Assembly (NCBI GenBank): GCA_000435275.1
Contig: FR883883.1
Span: forward strand, 28,706 to 92,705
DNA: 64,000 bases
From: Clostridium sp. CAG:557
GTDB taxonomy: Bacteria > Bacillota > Clostridia > Oscillospirales > Acutalibacteraceae
Direction: 5' to 3'
Notes under the pieces: model-generated
What the model was told of the DNA's origin: nothing
The model's input: the letters and a program-made list of their open reading frames with translations, nothing else
Database searches by the model: none
Program-made: the position numbers and the translations under genes
In this document: positions 25,827 to 32,477 of the stretch, piece after piece
How the letters are laid out: the number at the start of each line of letters is the position of its first letter
Numbering within the stretch: the first letter of the stretch is position 1

Positions 25827-27047
25827 TTGAAAGAAATTATTTGTAAAAGACCAGAAATTTTGGCTCCAGCCGGTGATGTGGAGCGATTACAGGCAGCGGT
25901 GAATTTTGGCGCGGATGCAGTTTATTTGGCAGGACAAGAGTTTGGAATGAGAACTTCGTCGAACAATTTTACGCATGAAGAACTTGTAAAAGCCGTGAAA
26001 CTTGCGCATGAAAACAATGTTAAAGTCTATTTGACGTGCAATACTTTACCTCGAAATGACGAAATAAGCAGACTCCCGGAATTTATTCAAAGCGCAGCCA
26101 ATGCAGGAATAGATGCATTTATTGTAGCGGACGTGGGAATTTTACAATTGGCAAAAAAATATGCGCCAGATGTGGATGTACACATTTCAACGCAGGCAGG
26201 CGTGGTTAATTTTTTGACAGCAAGAACTTTTTATGAGTTAGGTGCGAAACGAGTAGTTTTGGCGCGAGAGTTAACACTTGATGAAATTTCGACAATTCGA
26301 GCTAAAACCAACAAAAGTTTGGAGTTAGAAGTTTTTGTTCATGGTTCGATGTGTGTTTCATTTTCTGGAAGGTGCCTATTATCAAATTATTTAACCGGTA
26401 GAGACGCTAACCGAGGAGATTGCGCACAGCCTTGCCGATGGAAATATAATTTGGTTGAGGAAAATCGGCTAGGGCAATTTTTTCCGGTTTTTGAGGAAGA
26501 TGGCGGAACGTATTTTTTGAATTCTCGAGATCTTTGCATGATAAATCACATTCCAGAAGTTGTAAAAGCGGGTGCAACAAGCTTAAAAATTGAGGGGCGG
26601 GCAAAGTCGGCTTATTATGTGGCAGTTACAACAAATGCTTATAGACACGCACTGAACTTATTTTTAGAAAATAGACCGCTTGAGCCATGGATTAGCGATG
26701 AAATTGACAAAATTAGCCATAGAGAGTACAATACAGGCTTCTTTTTTGGGAATGAACCGGGGCAAATATATTCTAATGGTGGGTACATAAGAAAGTATGA
26801 TGTTGTTGCGGTTTGCGATGCTTATAAAAATGGTGTTATGGAGATTTCTCAGCGAAATAAATTTTTTAAAGGTGACACTCTTGATGTTTTAGAACCTGGG
26901 GAAAAACCGTTTACTTTGAAAGCCGAAAAAATTTTTGATGAGTGGGGAAATGAAGTAGAATCTGCTCCACATGCAATGCAGAGATTGTTTATTCCAACAG
27001 AGAAAAAAGTTTTGCCGGGAGCGTACTTACGAAAAAATCGAAATTAA
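25827..27047 (+). CDS. peptidase U32-family tRNA hydroxylation protein (TrhP/RlhA type)
   Basis: 406 residues. RPEILAPAGDVERLQAAVNFGADAVYLAG starts the TIM-barrel-like domain; HGSMCVSFSGRCLLSNYLTGR and DCAQPCRW supply four Cys that in this family bind an iron-sulfur cluster. A C-terminal beta domain follows (GDTLDVLEPGEKPF). In B. subtilis the homologues TrhP1/P2 are needed for 5-hydroxyuridine at tRNA position 34; sequence and mltG linkage fit the TrhP2 (YrrO) branch. The trmR and trhP1 genes usually found between are missing. TTG start with AAGAGGA upstream. Its last 21 nt overlap a convergent gene. Confidence 0.88.
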   Translation: MKEIICKRPEILAPAGDVERLQAAVNFGADAVYLAGQEFGMRTSSNNFTHEELVKAVKLAHENNVKVYLTCNTLPRNDEISRLPEFIQSAANAGIDAFIVADVGILQLAKKYAPDVDVHISTQAGVVNFLTARTFYELGAKRVVLARELTLDEISTIRAKTNKSLELEVFVHGSMCVSFSGRCLLSNYLTGRDANRGDCAQPCRWKYNLVEENRLGQFFPVFEEDGGTYFLNSRDLCMINHIPEVVKAGATSLKIEGRAKSAYYVAVTTNAYRHALNLFLENRPLEPWISDEIDKISHREYNTGFFFGNEPGQIYSNGGYIRKYDVVAVCDAYKNGVMEISQRNKFFKGDTLDVLEPGEKPFTLKAEKIFDEWGNEVESAPHAMQRLFIPTEKKVLPGAYLRKNRN

Positions 27048-27575
27048 ATATTTGATTAATTTCGAAAAATATATAGCTGATGGAAATAATATTTTTTCAT
27101 AAATTTTAGGCATTGAAATTTCAAAAAAATCAGAAATTTTTGATAAAATATTAATAGATTCGCGCGATTTTATGGAGCTCTTTGCTATTTTATCGAAATT
27201 TCGGTTATATTTAGAAAGAAGTTGTTCAAAAGTATAAGGTTTTTCATTTTGATTTAAAAAGTCTGCGCAAGTTTGGCAGGACATGCTATCACGAGCGATT
27301 TTTTTAAAATAGTTTCTATATAAAAAAGACAAATGAGCAACTTCTTCAGAGAAAGTAACATTTTGAGAATGTAAAAGGTTAGGCATATTATGTAGTTGTT
27401 TATTGTACCAATTTCTGGCAGCTGAACAGGTTAAAGAACTTTTAATTGGAATTGCTATATTTGGGGTAATTGTGCATTGTTCTAATGCACGGCTTTCTTT
27501 TGAATTATACGTTAAAGTGCAAGTTCCTATGACGGAAATCGATAAAATTGTTACTGCCAATTTGTTTATAGTCAT
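27027..27575 (-). CDS. secreted orphan protein with cysteines
   Basis: 182 residues, not recognised. A signal peptide-like start (INKLAVTILSISVIGTCTLTYNS) precedes a helical mature region holding LTCSAARNW and MSCQTCADFLNQ, with a final hydrophobic helix (FPSAIYFSKLIKYLISIFS). SD AAAGGAG is well placed. It is convergent with the U32 gene (21-nt overlap) and divergent from a double-glycine peptide gene. The intergenic region holds a 36-bp palindrome. It may be an immunity or partner protein for that peptide, but only the position argues for this. Confidence 0.55.
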   Translation of the reverse strand: MTINKLAVTILSISVIGTCTLTYNSKESRALEQCTITPNIAIPIKSSLTCSAARNWYNKQLHNMPNLLHSQNVTFSEEVAHLSFLYRNYFKKIARDSMSCQTCADFLNQNEKPYTFEQLLSKYNRNFDKIAKSSIKSRESINILSKISDFFEISMPKIYEKILFPSAIYFSKLIKYLISIFS

Positions 27576-27685
27576 TTTTATTTCTCCTTTACGTTAAAAA
27601 ATACAATATAATTATACACGATTTAAACAAAATTATAATTCTATAAAAGAACAATAATTTTTTTGGCGAAATTGCGCAAATACAA

Positions 27686-27714
27686 TTGATATTTTCGAAT
27701 GATTGTATTATAAT
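27686..27714 (+). promoter_or_regulatory. near-consensus sigma-A promoter of the second double-glycine peptide gene
   Basis: TTGATA at 27686-27691, exact 17-bp spacer, TATAAT at 27709-27714. The -10 element and the predicted start near 27721 lie inside a long perfect palindrome. Confidence 0.8.
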
Positions 27715-27745
27715 TGTATCAAGAAGATCTTCTTGATACAATTAT
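27710..27745. promoter_or_regulatory. 36-bp perfect palindrome overlapping the -10 and start site (operator candidate)
   Basis: Eighteen bases from 27710 (ATAATTGTATCAAGAAGA) are followed immediately by their exact reverse complement to 27745. No spacer, no mismatch. It covers the -10 and the predicted start, so a bound repressor would block initiation; transcribed, it could form a hairpin at the 5' end. No T-run follows, so it is not a terminator. Confidence 0.7.
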
Positions 27746-27771
27746 TTAATAACAGAAAGGGTGATTTTTGA

Positions 27772-27987
27772 ATGAATAAGAAAAAAGCAGAAAATAAAAA
27801 GGAAAGTTTGAGTGTGGAGGGGTTAGCAAGTGACGAAATGCTTGAAAATGTGTCTGGTGGTTGGAGAACAGGTCGTTTTATCAAGATGGACCCAGGACTT
27901 ACCTTAGATGTACCAGTTTTTGATCCACATAGAATAGACTTTACCCCTGCCCATAAAGAGAGAATGCTGAATACTGAAAAAAATTAA
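27772..27987 (+). CDS. double-glycine leader peptide (71 aa), putative secreted peptide precursor
   Basis: 71 residues. LSVEGLASDEMLENVSGG at residues 13-30 is a classical double-glycine leader: hydrophobic residues at the usual spacing, acidic residues, ELENVSGG-like end. Cleavage would free a 41-residue core beginning WRTGRFIKMDPGL, rich in Pro, Asp, His and Arg, with no Cys. Such leaders are cut and exported by peptidase-containing ABC transporters; none is in the window. SD AAAGGGTGA lies before the ATG. The promoter is near consensus and overlaid by a palindrome, so expression is probably tightly switched. It shares no core similarity with the peptide at 631-807. Confidence 0.7.
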   Translation: MNKKKAENKKESLSVEGLASDEMLENVSGGWRTGRFIKMDPGLTLDVPVFDPHRIDFTPAHKERMLNTEKN

Positions 27988-28143
27988 AAATCATGAAGTG
28001 GAGTTAAAAATATTTTTGTAAATCTCTTAAAATATGAGTGTTGGATAATTTATAGAATTGTTTAATCGAATACATAAAAGGATAGCTTTATAAGCTTTGA
28101 GTGGCGATAAAAACTGCTAACTTATTGTGCTTTTATGTTTTTT

Positions 28144-28184
28144 AGCTTGACTATTGACTATTTTCATTGTATAATAGTCAAGCT
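28144..28184 (+). promoter_or_regulatory. tRNA-Ser promoter framed by an 11-bp inverted repeat
   Basis: TTGACT (28147-28152), 17-bp spacer, TATAAT (28170-28175). AGCTTGACTAT at 28144-28154 and its exact complement ATAGTCAAGCT at 28174-28184 enclose the promoter so that each arm covers one promoter element. Confidence 0.7.
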
Positions 28185-28190
28185 GTATTT

Positions 28191-28283
28191 GGAGAGGTGT
28201 CCGAGTTGGCCGAAGGAGCACGATTGGAAATCGTGTAAACCGTTAAAGCGGTTTCTGGGGTTCGAATCCCCATCTCTCCGCCA
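28191..28283 (+). tRNA. tRNA-Ser (anticodon GGA)
   Basis: 93 nt including an encoded CCA. Acceptor GGAGAGG pairs with TCTCTCC, discriminator G; anticodon loop ATTGGAAAT gives GGA; a long variable arm (CCGTTAAAGCGG) and T-arm GGGGTTCGAATCCCC are present, typical of class II tRNA-Ser. It reads UCC/UCU codons. Confidence 0.95.
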
Positions 28284-28317
28284 AAATTAAAAAAAGTGTA
28301 AATAGGTGGCGTCGTTC

Positions 28318-29295
28318 ATGAAGAAATTATCAAGGACCAAACTATGGGTTATAATGGCATTGTGCATGTTGGTTTTGTTTGTGGGCGCAGCGGCCTTTTT
28401 TTTTAATAATGAGACAAAATTAGATGGGCAAAAAAGCGCTGTTACGGTTGCGATGGCGGCCGACAATAATTATACTTATCCTACGGTGGTTTCAATTACG
28501 TCGCTTATGACGAATGCTAAAAATACCACTTATTACGATATTCATATCATGGTTCCTCACGACTTTACAGAAGAAAATAAGCAAAAACTTCTGAATTTAC
28601 AAAAGAAGTTTGAAAGTAGATGCCAAATTAATTTAATTGATATGCAAAATAGCTACGAGAGTGCCAATGTTGCCGGACATATCAGGACTCCACTAACAAC
28701 GCCAGCTTATTATCGTCTATCGTTATCATCTTTGCTTCCAGAAGTAGACAAAATTATTTGGGTAGACGGTGATACCTTAATTTTTGAAGATTTGACTAAT
28801 TTAATAAATATAAGTATGGATGGGTTATATTATAAAGGATTTTTAGACTATCCGTATCCAATGGAGAGCTTTAATTTTAAAGGCGATCATTATATATGTT
28901 CAGGTGTAATGCTGATAAATTTGAAAAAATTAAGAGAAGACAATATGGAGCCGAAGATTGAAACATTTATAAAAGAAAATAATGATAAACTTGTACAGCA
29001 TGACCAAACAGTTATAAATGTGCTTTTTCAAGATAATATAGGAGCTTTGCCAATAAAGTACGGAATATTTAATTTTACTGATATGGAAATGGTAAATGAC
29101 TATTCTAACAGGCTAGTTGCGAAAAATAAGTATACAAAAAATGAGATTTTACAGGCGTATGAAAAACCTGCAATTTTGCATTATGTATATAAACCATGGG
29201 AACAAAATGAAGTTAATCGAAAAGATTTATGGTGGGAATATGCAGCCAAAACGGATTATTTTGATGAAATAAAGACATACTATGGGTTAGCCTAA
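28318..29295 (+). CDS. GT8-family glycosyltransferase with N-terminal membrane anchor
   Basis: 325 residues. A basic start and one hydrophobic helix (LWVIMALCMLVLFVGAAAFFF, residues 9-29) precede a complete glycosyltransferase family 8 domain: AVTVAMAADNNYTYPTVVSI, the DxD-type DGDT at 150-153, CSGVMLINLKKLRED, HDQTVIN and LHYVYKPW. GT8 enzymes transfer glucose or galactose from UDP-sugars and are usually cytoplasmic in bacteria. Positive charges before the helix predict the catalytic domain outside, where nucleotide sugars are not expected. ATG at 28318 has AGGTGG 10 nt upstream; an in-frame GTG at 28306 is inside it. It lies 35 nt after tRNA-Ser. Confidence 0.85.
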   Translation: MKKLSRTKLWVIMALCMLVLFVGAAAFFFNNETKLDGQKSAVTVAMAADNNYTYPTVVSITSLMTNAKNTTYYDIHIMVPHDFTEENKQKLLNLQKKFESRCQINLIDMQNSYESANVAGHIRTPLTTPAYYRLSLSSLLPEVDKIIWVDGDTLIFEDLTNLINISMDGLYYKGFLDYPYPMESFNFKGDHYICSGVMLINLKKLREDNMEPKIETFIKENNDKLVQHDQTVINVLFQDNIGALPIKYGIFNFTDMEMVNDYSNRLVAKNKYTKNEILQAYEKPAILHYVYKPWEQNEVNRKDLWWEYAAKTDYFDEIKTYYGLA

Positions 29296-29311
29296 AAAAG
29301 TTTACAATTTA

Positions 29312-29345
29312 AAACCGACTTACTCAATTGGGGCGGTTTGTGTTA
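29312..29345 (+). terminator. weak stem-loop after the GT8 gene
   Basis: AAACCG (29312-29317) pairs with CGGTTT (29334-29339), with 16 nt between; the tail is T-rich but interrupted. A possible weak terminator. Confidence 0.4.
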
Positions 29346-29374
29346 TATTTTGATGATTAAACGGGTAAAATGCT

Positions 29375-30328
29375 ATGAAAAAGAATGAAGTATATTGTTA
29401 TCCTATGAAAATGCAGCCAGTCTGTAAGGATTATCTTTGGGGTGGAGAGAGATTAAAACGATTTAATAAAAAAAGTGAAGGCTCTATAATAGCCGAAAGT
29501 TGGGAAGTTTCTTGCAACGAAGCTGGCCTGACAAAAGTTGCCGATGGAACCTATAAAGGAAAAACTTTAAAAGACGTTATTGAGATGTCGAAAAAGGACT
29601 TTTTAGGAGAAAGCTTTGTTGAGACAAAAAAATTTCCGTTGCTTGTCAAGCTCATAGATGCCAATAAAGATTTATCCGTGCAGGTTCATCCAACAAAAAT
29701 GACTGCGAACGAGGCAAATGGCGAGTCTTGCAAGTCTGAATTATGGTATATTGTTGATTGCGACCCAAATTCTTATATATATTTGGGGTTTAATAAGGAC
29801 GTTTCTAAAGAAGAATTTATGCATGCCATTCAAGAAAAGACTGTTTGTGAGTTGCTTAACAAAATAAAAGTGAAAAAAGGTGAGGCTTATTATATTCCAG
29901 CAGGGACAATACATGCGTTGGGTGGAGGCATTTTAGTGGCAGAAATTCAACAAAATTCCAACACAACTTTCAGGGTCTATGATTATGACAGGAAAGATTT
30001 TGCTGGCAATTTTAGGGAGTTGCATGTTGAACGCGCTAAAGATGTGCTAAATTTTAATAAAGCGACACAAAATAATCATTTAAAAGAGAACTTTTCTAGT
30101 TTTGAATGTGATTATTTTAAGGTGAAAAAGGAGACAATTAATAAAGAAAAGTTTATTTTGAATGTAGAAAAGACTTTTCAGATTGTTCAGTTTATTTCCG
30201 GTAACGGAAAAATTATTTATGAAAATGATGTTTATAAAGGTGATTTGGGAGATACATTTTTTGTTCCAGCAAAAGTTGAAAAATACGTGATAAAAGGCGA
30301 ATGTGGGTTATTGATTACAAAAACTTAG
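29375..30328 (+). CDS. manA: mannose-6-phosphate isomerase, class I
   Basis: Interconverts mannose-6-P and fructose-6-P; Zn enzyme. 317 residues of the cupin type found in firmicutes: KDYLWGGERLKRF at the start, LSVQVHPTKMTANEANGESCKSELWYIV with His/Glu metal ligands, YYIPAGTIHALGGGILVAEIQQNSNTTFRVYDYDR. The start may be the ATG at 29375 or MKMQP at 29396; no strong SD decides. It probably supplies mannose-derived sugars for envelope glycans; no other mannose genes are adjacent. Confidence 0.93.
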   Translation: MKKNEVYCYPMKMQPVCKDYLWGGERLKRFNKKSEGSIIAESWEVSCNEAGLTKVADGTYKGKTLKDVIEMSKKDFLGESFVETKKFPLLVKLIDANKDLSVQVHPTKMTANEANGESCKSELWYIVDCDPNSYIYLGFNKDVSKEEFMHAIQEKTVCELLNKIKVKKGEAYYIPAGTIHALGGGILVAEIQQNSNTTFRVYDYDRKDFAGNFRELHVERAKDVLNFNKATQNNHLKENFSSFECDYFKVKKETINKEKFILNVEKTFQIVQFISGNGKIIYENDVYKGDLGDTFFVPAKVEKYVIKGECGLLITKT

Positions 30329-30351
30329 TACATTTTAAAAGATTAAAGAAG

Positions 30352-30388
30352 GATTCCTTTTACTTTTAAAGGAATCTTCATTTATTTT
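30352..30388 (+). terminator. stem-loop after manA
   Basis: GATTCCTTT (30352-30360) pairs with AAAGGAATC (30368-30376), 7-nt loop, then TTCATTTATTTTT. Acceptable terminator with an imperfect U tail. Confidence 0.6.
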
Positions 30389-30398
30389 TCATTCAAAC

Positions 30399-30428
30399 TT
30401 GACAATAATTAAACTTTTGCGTTACGAT
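30399..30428 (+). promoter_or_regulatory. candidate promoter for parE-parC
   Basis: TTGACA at 30399-30404, 18-bp spacer, TACGAT at 30423-30428. Good -35, weak -10. Confidence 0.4.
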
Positions 30429-30461
30429 TATAAATACGACATCGTTAAATGGAGGAAAGTT

Positions 30462-32444
30462 ATGGAATTAAAAGCTAAAACTTATGGAAATGAAAGCATT
30501 TCTTCACTTAAGGGTGCAGATAGAGTGAGAAAGCGTCCTGCGGTAATATTTGGTTCGGATGGGATAGAAGGCTGCCAGCATTCGGCTTTTGAAATTTTGT
30601 CAAACTCGATAGATGAGGCAAGAGAAGGTTTTGGCAACGAGATAATTGTAACTTTATTCGAAGACCATTCGATTGAAGTGGAGGACTTTGGAAGAGGAAT
30701 TCCGGTTGACTTTAATAAAAATGAAGGTAAGTTTAATTGGGAGCTCGTTTTTTGTGAGCTGTATGCAGGTGGAAAGTATAACAATAATTCTGCGGAAAAT
30801 TATGAATATTCTCTAGGCCTAAACGGATTGGGACTGTGTTCAACACAATATTCATCGGAGTATATGGACGTTGAAATAAAACGCGACGGATTTATCTATT
30901 CGTTGCATTTTGAAAAAGGCGAGAATATTGGAGGGCTAAAAAAAGAGCCGTATACCCAAAAAGATACCGGCACAAAAATTCGCTGGAAGCCCGATCTTGA
31001 GGTGTTTACAGATATTGACATAAAGCCTGAATACTTTTTGGACATAATAAAGCGCCAAGCCATTGTAAATGCGGGTCTGAGGTTCATTTTTAAAAATCAG
31101 ATTGGAGAAAATTTTGACGTAACCGAGTTTAATTACGAGAACGGCATAGTTGATCATGTTAGAGAACTGGTTGGCGAGGATTTTTTGACTCCGGTGCAAT
31201 TTTGGACGGGTGAAAAAAAAGTTCGTGACCGCGAGGACAAGCCATATTATAAAACGAAAATAAATGTTGCGTTTGCTTTTTCAAATAAAATGAGCTTATC
31301 AGAATATTATCATAATTCTAGCTGGCTGGAATATGGTGGTGCACCAGAAAAGGCCGTCAAAAACGCGTTTGTATATCAAATTGATGCGTATTTGAAGCAG
31401 AACGGAAAGTACAATAAAAACGAAAGCAAAATAACTTTTGCCGACGTGGAAGACTGCCTTGTGATAGTGGTTTCGTCGTTTTCAAATGTAACATCTTACG
31501 AAAATCAGACCAAAAAATCCATAACAAACAAAGGCATTCAGGACGCAATGGTCGAGATGTTTCGGCATCAGCTTGAGGTTTATTTTATAGAAAATCCACT
31601 TGATGCTGATAAAATTTCGGTGCAGGTTCTTGTAGACAAGCGAAGCCGCGAGGATGCTGAAAAAACTCGATTAAATATAAAAAAGAAGCTTACGAGCAAC
31701 ATGGACATAACCAGCCGAGTGGCTAAATTTGTGGATTGCAGAAGTCGAGATGTAAACGAGCGAGAACTTTTTATAGTGGAGGGTGACTCAGCGCTGGGGG
31801 CCTGTAAACAGGCGCGTGACCCGAATTTTCAGGCGATAATTCCGATCCGTGGCAAAATTTTGAACTGCTTAAAAGCCGATTACAATAAAATTTTTAAAAG
31901 CGATATCATCACCGATCTCATAAAAGTTTTGGGCTGCGGAGTGCAAATTAAAGCTAAGGCAAATAAAGATTTGGCATCGTTTGATATAAACCTTTTGCGC
32001 TGGAACAAAGTAATTTTGTGTACGGATGCTGATGTTGATGGATTTCAGATTCGAACACTTTTGCTTACTATGATATACAGATTAACACCAGCTCTTATCG
32101 AGAAAGGTAAGGTTTTCATCGCGGAGTCTCCGCTTTACGAAATAAACACAAAAGATGAGACTTATTTTGCTTATACAGAAAAGGAAAAAGATGATTTTAT
32201 AGAGCAAATCGGAGCAAAAAAATATACGATTCAGCGTTCAAAAGGACTTGGTGAAAATGAGCCGGATATGATGAATCTGACTACGATGAACCCAAAAACA
32301 CGCAGGTTAATAAAAATTATGCCTGAAGATGCTGAAAAAACAGCGCATATGTTTGACGTTTTATTGGGAGACAATATTGTAGGAAGAAAGAAATTTATCG
32401 TAGAAAACGGGCATTTATATATAGATGCGGCAGATGTTAGTTAA
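30462..32444 (+). CDS. parE: DNA topoisomerase IV subunit B (ParE-type)
   Basis: ATPase subunit of a type IIA topoisomerase, 660 residues. GHKL ATP-binding motifs: EILSNSIDEAREG, EVEDFGRGIPVD, GLNGLGLCSTQYSS. Transducer domain in the middle. TOPRIM motifs EGDSALGACKQARD and CTDADVDGFQIRTLLLTM, with the PIRGKILN motif between. The RKRPAVIFGSDGIEGCQHSAFEILSN start and the direct parE-parC linkage favour topoisomerase IV over gyrase, though the distinction is not absolute. ATG at 30462 has GGAGGAAAG before it; an upstream in-frame start at 30399 would lie in the promoter. Confidence 0.88.
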   Translation: MELKAKTYGNESISSLKGADRVRKRPAVIFGSDGIEGCQHSAFEILSNSIDEAREGFGNEIIVTLFEDHSIEVEDFGRGIPVDFNKNEGKFNWELVFCELYAGGKYNNNSAENYEYSLGLNGLGLCSTQYSSEYMDVEIKRDGFIYSLHFEKGENIGGLKKEPYTQKDTGTKIRWKPDLEVFTDIDIKPEYFLDIIKRQAIVNAGLRFIFKNQIGENFDVTEFNYENGIVDHVRELVGEDFLTPVQFWTGEKKVRDREDKPYYKTKINVAFAFSNKMSLSEYYHNSSWLEYGGAPEKAVKNAFVYQIDAYLKQNGKYNKNESKITFADVEDCLVIVVSSFSNVTSYENQTKKSITNKGIQDAMVEMFRHQLEVYFIENPLDADKISVQVLVDKRSREDAEKTRLNIKKKLTSNMDITSRVAKFVDCRSRDVNERELFIVEGDSALGACKQARDPNFQAIIPIRGKILNCLKADYNKIFKSDIITDLIKVLGCGVQIKAKANKDLASFDINLLRWNKVILCTDADVDGFQIRTLLLTMIYRLTPALIEKGKVFIAESPLYEINTKDETYFAYTEKEKDDFIEQIGAKKYTIQRSKGLGENEPDMMNLTTMNPKTRRLIKIMPEDAEKTAHMFDVLLGDNIVGRKKFIVENGHLYIDAADVS

Positions 32445-32477
32445 AAAATTTATTTGAAGTTTGTGAGGTGAAAAATA

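Noticed and set aside
27988..28143. c-di-GMP-type riboswitch suggested by AAAGGATAGC..TTTGAGTGGCGAT
   Set aside because: The conserved core and receptor positions of that riboswitch class do not line up, and no gene start follows at a suitable place; the tRNA promoter comes next.
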